DNA of 64,000 nt from an uncultured Clostridia bacterium (GCA_934662505.1 CAKUKE010000004.1:62001-126000); one strand, 5' to 3'. Positions 34,934 to 44,210 are shown, counted from the stretch's first letter. The notes: generated from the letters alone by a model not told the origin. Translations and numbers: made by a program.

Positions 34934-36675
34934 AGACGAAAAAAACGCGTCATCACGATCTCAGACGGCTGATGGGCTATCTGGCCGCATCCCGCAGGGA
35001 AATGGCGCTGGCGGCGCTTTCCGCCGTGGGGTCGGTGGCGCTGACGCTGGTGGCGCCCCGCATCACCGGCCGGGGGGTGGACATGCTGGTGGAGGGCGGC
35101 GTGGATTTTGCCGCGCTGGGCAAAACCACCCTGCTTCTGGCCGCGGTGTATCTGGCGGCGGCGGGGCTCCAGTGGGTACTGTCCTTCTGCGCCACGCGGC
35201 TGAGCTACCGTACCGTGGCCGCCCTGCGCCGGGACGCTTTTTTCAAGCTGCACCGGCTGCCCATCAAGGCCATTGACGGTACCGCCCACGGCGATCTGAC
35301 CGCCCGGGTGACCAGCGACGCCGAGGCGGTGGGCGACGGGCTCATTCAGGGGGTGGCGCAGCTGCTCACCGGCGGTGCTACCATTGTGGGCACGCTGGCG
35401 TTTATGCTGTCCCTCAGTCCCCTGCTGATGCTGCTGGTGGTGCTGCTCACCCCCCTGTCCGTGCTGGTGGCCAAGTTCATCACCGGGCGCAGCCATCACC
35501 TGTTCAAGGAGCAGGCGAAGGTGCAGGGCGAGGAGACGGGCTTCATCAGCGAGCGCATGGGTGCGCAGCGGCTGGTGCTGGCCTTTTCCCAGCAGGAGGA
35601 GACGCTGGCGCGGTTTGACGAAATGAACGAGCGGCTGCGCACCTGCGGCTACCGCGCCCAGCTCTACAGCGCGCTCATCAACCCCCTGACCCGTTTTGTC
35701 AACCATCTGGTATACATTGTGACGGGCGCTGCGGGCGCGTATCTGGCGCTGTCCGGGCAGGGGATGACGGTAGGCGGCATTTCCGCCTGCCTGACCTACG
35801 CCAACTCCTACACCAAGCCCTTCAACGAGATCAGCGGGGTCATGACCCAGCTGCAGTCCGCCGCCGCGTCCCTGCGCCGCCTGTTTGCGCTGATGGACGC
35901 GCCGGAGGAAGTGAACGATGAAAAATATCCCCACGCGCCCCGGGAGCGGGATCTGCCCATCCGGTTTGAGCACGTGTCCTTCGGCTATGAGCCGGGGCGC
36001 ACCCTCATCCACGACCTGAACCTGACCGCGCTGCCCGGCCGCAAGGTGGCCATTGTAGGCCCCACGGGCGCGGGCAAGACCACGCTGGTCAACCTGCTCA
36101 TGCGCTTTTACGATCTGGACGGCGGGCGCATCACCCTGGGCAATGAGGACATTGCCGCTCTCCGCCGCAGCAGCCTGCGCAAACGCTTCGGCATGGTGCT
36201 GCAGGAAAGCTGGCTGTTTGAGGGCACCGTGCGGGACAACCTGCGCTACGGGCGGCCGGACGCGACGGACGCGGAGGTAGAGGCCGCCTGCCAAAAGGCG
36301 CGGGCGGACAGCTTCATCCGCCGCCTGCCGCAGGGGTACGACACGGTCATCGGCGGCAAAATATCCCTGTCCGAGGGGCAAAAGCAGCTGCTGTGCATCG
36401 CCCGGGTCATGCTGGCCGACCCCGGCATGCTCATTCTGGACGAGGCCACCAGCTTCATCGATACCCGTACCGAGCAGAAGGTGAACGCCGCCTTCGACGT
36501 CATGATGGAGGGCAAGACCACCTTCATCGTGGCGCACCGGCTGTCCACCATCCGCCGGGCGGACGTGATTCTGGTGCTCCGGGACGGCGACATTGTGGAA
36601 ATGGGCCGGCACGAGGAGCTGCTGAAGAAGGAAGGGTTCTACGCGAAGCTGTATAACAGCCAGTTCGCCCGGTAA
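34930..36675 (+). CDS. ABC exporter subunit B
   Basis: 581 residues from ATG 34930, overlapping the previous stop. Membrane domain about 20-315, nucleotide-binding domain after about 340. Walker A GPTGAGKTT, Walker B LILDEAT and switch VAHRLST are intact. The signature is LSEGQ, with Glu for the second Gly, which would line the degenerate site formed with subunit A. So this subunit supplies the catalytic Walker B of the active site, whose normal signature comes from A. Confidence 0.94.
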   Translation: MKTKKTRHHDLRRLMGYLAASRREMALAALSAVGSVALTLVAPRITGRGVDMLVEGGVDFAALGKTTLLLAAVYLAAAGLQWVLSFCATRLSYRTVAALRRDAFFKLHRLPIKAIDGTAHGDLTARVTSDAEAVGDGLIQGVAQLLTGGATIVGTLAFMLSLSPLLMLLVVLLTPLSVLVAKFITGRSHHLFKEQAKVQGEETGFISERMGAQRLVLAFSQQEETLARFDEMNERLRTCGYRAQLYSALINPLTRFVNHLVYIVTGAAGAYLALSGQGMTVGGISACLTYANSYTKPFNEISGVMTQLQSAAASLRRLFALMDAPEEVNDEKYPHAPRERDLPIRFEHVSFGYEPGRTLIHDLNLTALPGRKVAIVGPTGAGKTTLVNLLMRFYDLDGGRITLGNEDIAALRRSSLRKRFGMVLQESWLFEGTVRDNLRYGRPDATDAEVEAACQKARADSFIRRLPQGYDTVIGGKISLSEGQKQLLCIARVMLADPGMLILDEATSFIDTRTEQKVNAAFDVMMEGKTTFIVAHRLSTIRRADVILVLRDGDIVEMGRHEELLKKEGFYAKLYNSQFAR

Positions 36676-36972
36676 GACGGCGGCTGGTTCCTTTCCGTCC
36701 CCGGCAGCGTCTGCCCGGCGCGGCGAAGCGGCTATGAACGCATGAAAACCCGGGCGAGGCGGCTGTTCATCCGGCGTGAAAAGGCCGCTGGAGGGACGGC
36801 CGGCAAAAGCAGGACTGAGAAGCCGGCACGTCGCCAGCAGGGAAATGAACGGGGCGCGCTGCGGAAGCGGCGCGCTTTTTGATTTGGGCGGAGGAACGCC
36901 TGTCCCCGACCATTTTTTGACCGGCGTATCCCGCTGTATAAAAATAAAGTCTGCATTTGGGCAAAAGCGACG
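36676..36972. other. Spacer with terminator
   Basis: Short non-coding stretch after the exporter operon; the only structure is the terminator below. Upstream extension of the permease frame through it is not coding. Confidence 0.5.
36854..36880 (+). terminator. ABC operon terminator
   Basis: GCGCGCTGC pairs with GCGGCGCGC around a GGAA tetraloop, then five T. Confidence 0.85.
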
Positions 36973-37002
36973 TTGCCAAAGGCGGACGGACTATGTTACA
37001 AT
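36973..37002 (+). promoter_or_regulatory. Permease promoter
   Basis: TTGCCA, an 18-base spacer and TACAAT. The -10 overlaps an in-frame ATG at 37001, which therefore cannot be the translation start. Confidence 0.7.
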
Positions 37003-37060
37003 GAATAAAATATACGTTGGACGACCCCTTCTGGCAAAAACGGCAGCGAAAGAAAGGCGT

Positions 37061-38491
37061 GTGACCCGGGTGGAAAACAAGCTGGTACGCAAGTATGGAC
37101 TGGCAACGGCGATCTGCATGGTTGTGGGCATCGTGATAGGATCGGGCGTCTTTTTCAAGGCGCAGAACATTCTGGAAAAGACGGGCGGCAACATGCCCCT
37201 TGGCATCTGGGCATGGGTCATCGGCGGCGCCATCATGCTCTGCTGCACCCGCGCCTTTTCGGGCATGGCCATGCGCTATGAAAAGGTGAACGGCATTGTG
37301 GACTATGCCGAGGCCACGGTGGGCAAGCGCTACGCCTACTACATCGGCTGGTTCATGGCCACGGTGTACTACCCCGCCATGACGGGGGTATTGTGCTGGG
37401 TGTCCGCCCGGTACACGCTGGTGTTCATCACCTCCGTCAATCCCGACTTTCCCCTGACCGTGCCCGTGGCGCAGGGAGGGTGCGTAGTGGGGCCGGAGTG
37501 CATCGCCATCATGATGTTTTACATGGCGGCGGCCTATGCCGTCAACACCCTGTCGCCCAGGCTGGCGGGCAAGGTGCAGGTGAGCACCACCGTTATCAAG
37601 ATGATCCCGCTGGTCATGATGGCCGTGGGCGGCGTGGTGTACGGACTGGCGACGGGCACCCTGACCCGGAACTTCGCCGTCGACGCGGTGGTGGCGGGGG
37701 AACCCGCCGGGGCTCCGCTGCTGGCGGCGGTGTGCGCCACCTCCTTCGCCTATGAAGGGTGGATCATCGCCACTGTCATCAACGCGGAGATCCGGGACGC
37801 CAAACGCAACCTGCCCCGGGCGCTGACCATCGGCGGCGTGATCGTGGCGGCGACCTACATCGCCTACTATGTAGGCGCGGCGGGCGGCGCGACCAATCAG
37901 CAGCTCATCGACCGGGGCGCGACCGTGGCCTTCACCAACATTTTCGGCGGCGTGCTGGGCAACCTGCTCAATCTGCTCATCGTCATTTCCTGCCTGGGGA
38001 CGCTCAATGGGCTGATGCTGGCCTGCACCCGGGGCATTTACTCCGTCGCCGCCCGGGACGAGGGTCCCGCACCCCGCGTGTTCCGGCAGCTGGATCCGGA
38101 GACCAACATGCCCGTCAATTCCGCCGTGCTGGGGCTGCTTCTGTGCGCGGCGTGGGGCGCGTATTTCTATCTGGCCAACCTGTCCGCCGCGCCGGGCAGT
38201 TGGCTGGGCGCGTTCTGCTTTGACAGCTCGGAATTGCCTGTCATTACCGTGTATCTGCTGTACTTCCCCATTCTGATCCAGTGGATGCGCAAGAGCCGGG
38301 ATGAAAAGCCCATGGCGCGTTTTGTGTGGCCCTGTCTGGCACTGGCAGGGTCGGCGTTCATGGTGTTCGCCAGCATTTACGCCCACGGGATGGGCTGCCT
38401 GTATTACCTGATCGTGTTCGCCGTGTTCATGGCGGCGGGAGCGCTCGTGCAGCGCCGGAACGAAAGAAGAACGGCGGGAAAAATACGGTGA
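37061..38491 (+). CDS. APC-family amino-acid permease
   Basis: About 476 residues. The likely start is GTG 37061 (VTRVENKLVRKYG, GAAAGAAAGG upstream) or GTG 37070; an ATG at 37001 is inside the promoter. Twelve to thirteen membrane helices are visible. The first carries the substrate motif GIVIGSGVFF, as in amino acid/polyamine/organocation transporters. It would import amino acids through the cell membrane. It stands alone with its own promoter and terminator, so the substrate is open. Confidence 0.92.
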   Translation: MTRVENKLVRKYGLATAICMVVGIVIGSGVFFKAQNILEKTGGNMPLGIWAWVIGGAIMLCCTRAFSGMAMRYEKVNGIVDYAEATVGKRYAYYIGWFMATVYYPAMTGVLCWVSARYTLVFITSVNPDFPLTVPVAQGGCVVGPECIAIMMFYMAAAYAVNTLSPRLAGKVQVSTTVIKMIPLVMMAVGGVVYGLATGTLTRNFAVDAVVAGEPAGAPLLAAVCATSFAYEGWIIATVINAEIRDAKRNLPRALTIGGVIVAATYIAYYVGAAGGATNQQLIDRGATVAFTNIFGGVLGNLLNLLIVISCLGTLNGLMLACTRGIYSVAARDEGPAPRVFRQLDPETNMPVNSAVLGLLLCAAWGAYFYLANLSAAPGSWLGAFCFDSSELPVITVYLLYFPILIQWMRKSRDEKPMARFVWPCLALAGSAFMVFASIYAHGMGCLYYLIVFAVFMAAGALVQRRNERRTAGKIR

Positions 38492-38577
38492 AGACCGTCG
38501 CGGAAAAGCCGGACGCGCCGGCGCGCAAGCGGCGGAGAAACGGAAAAAACGGATCGCGGCATGCGAAAATGCATACG

Positions 38578-38609
38578 AAAAAAGGCGCTCGAAGACCGGG
38601 CGCCTTTTT
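38578..38609 (+). terminator. Permease terminator
   Basis: AAAAAGGCGC pairs with GCGCCTTTTT around a 12-base loop. Confidence 0.85.
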
Positions 38610-38742
38610 GATTGCGGCGGGGGTGGCAGCGGTCGCCTGAGCGGTCATACCGCCCGCCGGCCTGTTTTGCAGGAAGCGGGATGGAAAGTATGCAGCTTTG
38701 CACGCGTCCTGTAGACGGGCGCGGGAGCATGGAGCATGATGC

Positions 38743-38775
38743 CGACCGGCGGGGCCGCGCCGCCGGTCTGTCTTT
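38743..38775 (+). terminator. Second terminator-like hairpin after the permease
   Basis: GACCGGCGG / CCGCCGGTC with an eight-base loop followed by TGTCTTTT. It faces the convergent esterase gene. The rest of 38492-38800 shows nothing else. Confidence 0.55.
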
Positions 38776-38800
38776 TCGCCTGTCTGCTTTTCCAGCCTGA

Positions 38801-39772
38801 TCAGTCGCGGAGCATTTCCGCCATGAACTGCAGGGCGTCGTCGTCCTGCCCCGGCAGCAGTTCGTGGCCGAAATCGGGGTAGAGCCGCATGTCCTTTTCC
38901 GCGGGGATACGGTTGTAGGCGGCGAACTGTGTGGAGGGCGGGCAGATGTTGTCCATCAGCCCGGTGTACATGCGGGTGCGGGCGCGGATACGGTGCGCCA
39001 TGTTATGGGCGTCGATGTAGCCCAGCCGGGTGAAGACCGCCTCCTCCCGTTCGTGCCGGGGGTCGAACCAGCGGAAATAGTCCCGCAGCTCCTGATAGGC
39101 GTTCTGATCCAGATCCATTTCCCACACCCGCCGGTAGTCGCACAGGAAGGGCACCGAGGGTGCGCAGCGGTTCAGGGTGGGGGTCAGCGCGGCGCAGGCC
39201 AGCGTAAGGCCGCCTCCCTGCGAGCCGCCGATGGCGCCCACCCGGCCGGCGTCCACCTCCGGCATGGCCATGAGGATGCGCGCCAGCTGCGCCGTGTCCA
39301 GAAACACGTTGCGGAAATACAGCTTGCGGGGGTCGCTTTCATCCAGACCGCGGACGATGTGCCCCCGGAAGGTGTTGCCGTGGATGACGGCGGGGTCTTC
39401 ACTTTTGCCGCCCTGTCCCCGGCAGTCCATGGCGGCGCAGATCATGCCAGCGGCGGCATAGCCCAGATCGCTCATAAAGCTGCCGCAGCTGCCGGAGTAG
39501 CCGTGGAAGCGCGCCACGGCGGGCACGGGCTTTGCAAGATGTGCGGGGCGCACCAGATGGGCATGGATGCGGGCGCCGCCCACGCCGGTAAAGTACAGGT
39601 CAAAGCACGCCGCGCCCTGCAGCTGCAGGGGGGCGGGGATCAGGGTGCAGTCCGTGCCGAGGGCTTCCATTTCGGCAATGCCTTCGTCCCAGAACGCGTC
39701 CAGATCCTCCGGGCACTCGTTGACGCCCGTGTAGGCCTTCAGTTGGGCAAGGGGCATATCCAGAATCGGCAT
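38801..39772 (-). CDS. AXE1-type acetyl-xylan esterase / cephalosporin-C deacetylase
   Basis: 323 residues, ATG 39772 with GGGAGGA upstream. Alpha/beta hydrolase of carbohydrate esterase family 7 type. The nucleophile elbow is GGSQGGG (about residue 184), with the acid in TGLMDNICPP (about 270) and the His in DFGHE (about 300). RFHGYSG near 90 and CRGQGG near 120 are family marks for the oxyanion region. It removes acetyl groups from sugars; with no signal peptide it would work inside the cell on imported oligosaccharides. Confidence 0.93.
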   Translation of the reverse strand: MPILDMPLAQLKAYTGVNECPEDLDAFWDEGIAEMEALGTDCTLIPAPLQLQGAACFDLYFTGVGGARIHAHLVRPAHLAKPVPAVARFHGYSGSCGSFMSDLGYAAAGMICAAMDCRGQGGKSEDPAVIHGNTFRGHIVRGLDESDPRKLYFRNVFLDTAQLARILMAMPEVDAGRVGAIGGSQGGGLTLACAALTPTLNRCAPSVPFLCDYRRVWEMDLDQNAYQELRDYFRWFDPRHEREEAVFTRLGYIDAHNMAHRIRARTRMYTGLMDNICPPSTQFAAYNRIPAEKDMRLYPDFGHELLPGQDDDALQFMAEMLRD

Positions 39773-39802
39773 AAGGGTGGTTCCTCCCTGTTTTTTTGCT
39801 TC

Positions 39803-39831
39803 ATTATACCCTCCCTTTCCGCGAAAAACAA
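39803..39831 (-). promoter_or_regulatory. Esterase promoter
   Basis: On the minus strand TTGTTT, a 17-base spacer and TATAAT, 31 bases before the start. Confidence 0.7.
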
Positions 39832-39909
39832 GCCGTATGCGGTATATATGCAGCTGGAGACGGGCAGACTGTACATATCAGGAAAACGGCGGTCGGAGGA
39901 GGCGCGGAA

Positions 39910-40899
39910 ATGACGGGCGGGGCAAACTGCGCGGCGTGGGGACGGTTCAGAAGGCGGCGGCTGCGTCCTGTCCGCCGGAGCGCGGCGCTGTGCTGTGCGG
40001 TTTGTGTGCTGGCATGCGCATGGGCGTGCGCGGCGGCGCTTCGGGGCAGAGGCGGCGCGGAAAGGGAGGTGCTTTTGCAGACGGAGGGGATACGGGTCGT
40101 CCGGGGCGCCCCCGTCGGGGATACCGTGACCCGGGTAGCCTGGGAGGCCCTGTGCGGCGGCCGGCTGCTGTGGCTGGACGAGCGCCATCCTCTGCCGGCG
40201 GGCTTCCCCGGCCCTGACACCCGGGGGGTGCGGAAAACGGTGGGCGCTTACCTGAACGCGGCGGCGGAGGTGTGTCTGGATCGGGAAACGGTGCAGGCGC
40301 TGTGCGACATGGTGCGGGACGGCGGGCTGCCCGGGCTGCGTCTGGTACGGGGCGCGTGCTCTCTTTCTCAGCTGGAGGCGGCGCGGCAGGAGGTATTCGA
40401 CCGGTACCGTCAGGTATACGGGCTGGAGACGGCGCTGGCGCGCGCGGAGCAGGACGTGCCTGCGCCCGACCGGGACGAGCACCGGCTGGGGGGCACCGTG
40501 GACGTGGCGTGGACGGATGTGGATCGGCCGTGGGAGACGGACGGGCTGGCGCGCAGCCCTACGGGACGGTGGCTGACCCGGCATATGGCGGCGTACGGAT
40601 TCATTGCCGCGCCTGAAGGGCGCTCCGCCGGGGAAGGACGGGTGCACCTGCGCTATGTGGGCGCGCTTCATGCCCGGCTGATGGCGGCGATGGAGATGGA
40701 TTTGCAGGAATACCTGACATGGCTGGCGGCGGCAGGGCGGATGACGGTGGAGCTGGACGGGACGGTCTGGTATGTGTACAGCGCCCCTCTCCCGGCGTGG
40801 GGCGAGGATGTGACCGTCCGCCTGCCCGCAGGCGAGGGGGGCGAAAGTCTGGATAATCTGGGCGGCGCGGTGTTCTGGCGCCGGGCGCCGGGCGGCTGA
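39910..40899 (+). CDS. Divergent VanY-like D,D-carboxypeptidase (M15B)
   Basis: 329 residues from ATG 39910 (GGAGGAGG upstream). A basic N-terminus and one membrane helix (about 25-48) would place the rest outside. The M15 zinc motif appears as DEHRLGGTVDV (about 189-199; family SxHxxGxAxD) and the second His as VHLRYVG (about 245; family WHWRYVG). The general-base Glu normally lies three residues before that His, but here the Glu lies four before (GEGRVH), and the Trp is Val. So it is either a diverged active enzyme trimming peptidoglycan or a decayed one. Confidence 0.75.
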   Translation: MTGGANCAAWGRFRRRRLRPVRRSAALCCAVCVLACAWACAAALRGRGGAEREVLLQTEGIRVVRGAPVGDTVTRVAWEALCGGRLLWLDERHPLPAGFPGPDTRGVRKTVGAYLNAAAEVCLDRETVQALCDMVRDGGLPGLRLVRGACSLSQLEAARQEVFDRYRQVYGLETALARAEQDVPAPDRDEHRLGGTVDVAWTDVDRPWETDGLARSPTGRWLTRHMAAYGFIAAPEGRSAGEGRVHLRYVGALHARLMAAMEMDLQEYLTWLAAAGRMTVELDGTVWYVYSAPLPAWGEDVTVRLPAGEGGESLDNLGGAVFWRRAPGG

Positions 40900-40905
40900 A
40901 AAGAG

Positions 40906-40933
40906 AAAAACAGGCTATGCATAGCCTGTTTTT
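40906..40933. terminator. Perfect palindromic terminator
   Basis: A 28-base perfect palindrome (AAAAACAGGCTATG and its complement) seven bases after the VanY-like stop; T-runs on both strands. Confidence 0.9.
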
Positions 40934-41374
40934 GAATAACATCGAACGGTCTGCTTCCGCAGTCTGCAGGGACGCGGCGGAAAAACCGGCGGTTCAGGGC
41001 ATGGCGGAAGAGAAAGCGTTCAGCGCGTTGCTGTCCGTCCTCTGCTTCGATACGATGAAAAAAACATCCTGCTCCGAAAAAAGGCGGGAAAAACGCTTCA
41101 GATACGGAGGATGGGTCTGCGTTGAAATCGCGCTGACGGGGGTGGAGAAAAATGCGGGAAGCGCCCGCTGCCGCCGTTGCGGCGAAACGGCTCCGGCGCG
41201 GGAGGAAAGCGGGGGAAGCGTCCGGCGCGTCTGAAAGGAACGGTTCCGTTCCGGCACGGATGGAAAAAACATTCCTGATGGAACGCTGCCGGGCGGATGG
41301 GGCACGCTTTGGTGCGGGCGGAAAAAAGGGGGACGGTCGCCCGGGGCGATCCTGCCGCGCTGCGGCTTTTCCGG
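40934..41374. other. Non-coding spacer
   Basis: About 440 bases, no convincing gene, repeat or RNA. One open frame of 105 codons crosses the terminator and has no binding site. Confidence 0.4.
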
Positions 41375-41403
41375 TTGCATCCGGGAAAAAAAGGGGCTAT
41401 AAT
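41375..41403 (+). promoter_or_regulatory. Promoter of the PHP gene
   Basis: TTGCAT, a 17-base spacer and TATAAT, 34 bases before the start. Confidence 0.75.
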
Positions 41404-41437
41404 AAAAAAACAAACAGGATAAAAGGAGGAGACCGAC

Positions 41438-42244
41438 ATGGCCTTTCCCATCGATCATGACCTGCACATTCATACATACCTGTCCGACTGCTCATCCGAC
41501 CCCCTGCAGACCGTGGACGCGCTGATCGCCTACGCGAAGAAAAACGGGCTTCGGGATATCTGCGTGACGGATCATTTCTGGGACGAGCGGGTGCCCGGCG
41601 CCAGCCCATGGTATCAGAAGCAGAACTTCGCCCACGTGTGCCGGAACCTGCCCCTGCCGCAGGCGGAGGGGGTGCGGGTGCACTTTGGCTGCGAGACCGA
41701 GCTGGATAAGCACATGACGCTGGGCGTCAGCCCCGAGCGGATGGACGCGTTTGAATTCATCATCATTCCCACCACCCATATGCACATGGAGGGGTTCGTG
41801 CTGGATGAGAGCGACCTGTCCCTCCCCCGCCGGGCGGTCAAGTGGGCGGACCGGCTGCGGGGCGTGCTGGAAATGCCCCTCCCCTTCCACAAGATCGGCA
41901 TCGCCCACCTGAACTGCTACCTTATCGCCTACGGCAGCGGCGTGGAGGATTCGCTGAAGGTGTTGGACATGATCCCTGACCGGGAGTATGAAGACCTGTT
42001 CCGCCGCGCCGCGGCGGTGGGCGTGGGCATTGAGCTGAACATGGAGCCGGAGCTTTACACCCCCGCGCAGTTTGAGCGTTCCATGCGCCCCTTCCGCATT
42101 GCCCGGGACTGCGGGTGCAAATTCTATCTGGGCAGCGACGCCCATCATCCGGCCGCGCTGGAGGCGGCGCACCGCCGTTTCCTGACCATGACGGAGGCGC
42201 TGCAGCTGACGGAGGCGGACGTGTTCCGCCCCTTCGGAAACTGA
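41438..42244 (+). CDS. PHP-domain phosphoesterase
   Basis: 268 residues, ATG 41438 after AAAGGAGGAG. The metal ligands of the PHP fold are visible: HDLHIHTYLSDCS (residues 7-19), VTDHF (about 43), CETELDKH (about 85) and the late GSDAHHP (about 231). The family includes histidinol phosphatases and other phosphoesterases; no histidine genes are nearby so the substrate is open. It is followed 32 bases later by the URO-D protein, likely in one operon. Confidence 0.9.
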   Translation: MAFPIDHDLHIHTYLSDCSSDPLQTVDALIAYAKKNGLRDICVTDHFWDERVPGASPWYQKQNFAHVCRNLPLPQAEGVRVHFGCETELDKHMTLGVSPERMDAFEFIIIPTTHMHMEGFVLDESDLSLPRRAVKWADRLRGVLEMPLPFHKIGIAHLNCYLIAYGSGVEDSLKVLDMIPDREYEDLFRRAAAVGVGIELNMEPELYTPAQFERSMRPFRIARDCGCKFYLGSDAHHPAALEAAHRRFLTMTEALQLTEADVFRPFGN

Positions 42245-42276
42245 CATAGGACAGGACTGCAAAGGAGGGGATGACC

Positions 42277-43206
42277 ATGACTCCGAAGGAGAGAATGATC
42301 ACCGCTCTGAACCGGGGGGTGCCCGACCGGGTGCCCACCTTTGAACTGAAGTTTCAGCTGTCCGGGGAGCTGGTGGGACGGGAAATGCTCACCGAGGAAG
42401 GCCTGAAGGGGCTGTCCGAGGAAGAGACGGAGGCAAAGCTCCGGGAAAACGCCGCGCTGCTGGCGGAGGTCTACACCCTGCTGGAGCACGACGCCATCTG
42501 CATTCAGTACCTGAATCCGGCGCACATTGCCCGGACGGCGGCGCTTCTGCGGGAAATGACGGGCGACCGTTTCCTCCTGCTGGCGCACGGGGACGGCACG
42601 CTGGCCATTCCCGACGGGGACGGCATGTACGAGCTGAGCTACGCCCTGTATGAGGAGCCGGAGGCGCTGAAGGAAAAGTGCCGCCGCATGGCGGACGAGG
42701 CCATTGCCCGCAACGACGCGCTGCTGGACGGCGGACTGGACGGGTTCATCCTGTGTTCGGATGACTGCTTCAATCAGGGGCCGTTCATGTCCCCCGCCAT
42801 GTTTTCCGAGTTTGTGGCGCCCTATCTTCGGGATATCATCGCCGCCATCCGCAAAAAAGGGGGCTGCGCCATCAAGCATACCGACGGCAACATCATGCCC
42901 ATTCTGGATCAGCTGGTGGACTGCCGCCCTCATGCCCTCCATTCGCTGGATCCCATGGCGGGGGTGGATATCCGGCAGGTGAAGGAGAAGGTGGGCGACC
43001 GGGTGGCGCTGTGCGGGAACGTGCACTGCGCCGCGCTGCAGACGGGCACCGAGCAGGACGTGATCGACTCGGCGGAGTATTGTCTCCGCTACGCCAAGCC
43101 CGGCGGAGGGTACGTGTACTGCACCAGCAACATTCCCTTTAAGGGACTGCCCCTTTCCCGCTACCAGCTGGTGCTGGACGTGTGGAAAAAATACCGGGAT
43201 TACTGA
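42277..43206 (+). CDS. Uroporphyrinogen decarboxylase-family protein
   Basis: 309 residues. ATG 42277 is preferred over ATG 42271 because AAAGGAGG ends eight bases before it but only two before the other. The URO-D fold is shown by TPKERMITALNRGVPDRVP at the start, by DCFNQGPFMSP (about 165) and by HTDGNIMPILDQL (about 205). Family members outside heme synthesis are often cobalamin/methyl-transfer proteins (MtaA-like) or sugar-linked proteins. No heme genes are nearby, so heme synthesis is unlikely. Confidence 0.88.
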   Translation: MTPKERMITALNRGVPDRVPTFELKFQLSGELVGREMLTEEGLKGLSEEETEAKLRENAALLAEVYTLLEHDAICIQYLNPAHIARTAALLREMTGDRFLLLAHGDGTLAIPDGDGMYELSYALYEEPEALKEKCRRMADEAIARNDALLDGGLDGFILCSDDCFNQGPFMSPAMFSEFVAPYLRDIIAAIRKKGGCAIKHTDGNIMPILDQLVDCRPHALHSLDPMAGVDIRQVKEKVGDRVALCGNVHCAALQTGTEQDVIDSAEYCLRYAKPGGGYVYCTSNIPFKGLPLSRYQLVLDVWKKYRDY

Positions 43207-43229
43207 GCTGCGCCGGCCGTCCCGCCCCC

Positions 43230-43258
43230 TTGACAAGCGGGGGGTTTGGCCTTATGAT
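43230..43258 (+). promoter_or_regulatory. Promoter of DUF1858 / ferritin-like pair
   Basis: Consensus TTGACA, a 17-base spacer and TATGAT. Confidence 0.8.
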
Positions 43259-43299
43259 GAAAACGCGTGAACCACGCTGAAACGGAGGAAATGAACAAT

Positions 43300-43509
43300 A
43301 TGGAAAATACCGTGAACAAGCAGATGTCCATTGGCGAGGTGCTGAACCTGCACCGGGGCACCGCCCGCATCATGATGGAGTTTGGCATGCATTGTCTGGG
43401 CTGCCCCCATGCGGTGGCCGAATCGCTGGAGGACGCCTGCGCCGCCCACGGCGCCAATGTGGACGAACTGGTGGAGCAGCTCAACGCGTTCCTGGCGGAA
43501 GCAAAATAA
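43300..43509 (+). CDS. DUF1858 domain protein
   Basis: 69 residues from ATG 43300 (GGAGG eleven bases upstream; ATG 43291 is only two bases from it). The domain is seen as MSIGEVLNLHRGTARIMMEF with the paired GMHCLGCPHA cysteines. Such proteins often occur with hybrid-cluster or iron-sulfur/nitric-oxide repair (RIC-like) proteins, suggesting a redox role. It is followed four bases later by a ferritin-like gene. Confidence 0.88.
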   Translation: MENTVNKQMSIGEVLNLHRGTARIMMEFGMHCLGCPHAVAESLEDACAAHGANVDELVEQLNAFLAEAK

Positions 43510-43513
43510 GCCC

Positions 43514-43978
43514 ATGCTGCGTACTGCACAGGAGGCGTACTTTGTCGCCCAGGAAATGGAAAAACGGGCCATTCGCCTTTACGAACGGGCGGCCATGCTC
43601 TTTGGCGGAGACGACCCTGCCCTTGCCCGGCTTCTTTCATCCCTGACCGGGGATGAACGGGAGCACCTGTGCGCCTTCACCCGGATGGGCGAGGGCGTGA
43701 CGCCCGGCGGCGAGGGAAGCAGGGTGCTGTCTGCCGGCGCGGCGGACATTCTGTTTGCCGGCGGGCTGGTGGAAGCCGACCGGGAGCGGGCGTTCGACTC
43801 CCCTGCGGATTTTCTGCGCTACGCCGCCCGGGAGGAAGAAACCAGCGCGGCGCGCTACCGTGCGCTGGCGGCGGAGGCGGTCGGCGCCGAGGCGGCGGAC
43901 GCGCTGGAGCGTATCGCCCGGGAGGAGGACGAGCATCTGCACGCCCTCAGGGAGCGTCTGCGGGAATACGAAAAGTAA
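43514..43978 (+). CDS. Ferritin-like / rubrerythrin-type diiron protein
   Basis: 154 residues, ATG 43514, almost touching the DUF1858 stop, with only a weak GGCGGAAG site, so translation is probably coupled. Two helical pairs carry diiron-type ligands: QEMEKRAIRLYERA with DEREHLCAF (about 12-60), and REEETSAARYRAL with REEDEHLHAL (about 105-145). There is no rubredoxin domain. It likely stores or detoxifies iron or peroxide together with the DUF1858 partner. Confidence 0.82.
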   Translation: MLRTAQEAYFVAQEMEKRAIRLYERAAMLFGGDDPALARLLSSLTGDEREHLCAFTRMGEGVTPGGEGSRVLSAGAADILFAGGLVEADRERAFDSPADFLRYAAREEETSAARYRALAAEAVGAEAADALERIAREEDEHLHALRERLREYEK

Positions 43979-44151
43979 GGCCGCGCCGTCCGGAACAGGC
44001 GGCAGGCGGGCGCTTTTCATCAGGCGTTCCGGCGAAAACCGGGGTCCGGCGAAAACCGGGGACAGAAGGTTTTTGCAGGCCGCGGACGGCGGAAAAACGC
44101 CGCCGGCGCACCCCGTCGTACCGGGCGGCGGCGCTGTGAAAAAAGCATTCC

Positions 44152-44190
44152 GGGGCGTTCCGGCTGCGCGGCCGAAACGCCCCTTTTTTT
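44152..44190 (+). terminator. Terminator before the decayed ABC gene
   Basis: GGGGCGTT pairs with AACGCCCC over a structured loop, then seven T. Confidence 0.9.
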
Positions 44191-44210
44191 CAGAACACAA
44201 AGGATGAAGC

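Noticed and set aside
37001..37060. ATG 37001 as start of the amino-acid permease
   Set aside because: It lies within the -10 box of the promoter, so it would not be in the mRNA.
40917..41234. 105-codon open frame after the VanY-like gene
   Set aside because: Begins inside the perfect terminator palindrome and shows no protein features or binding site.
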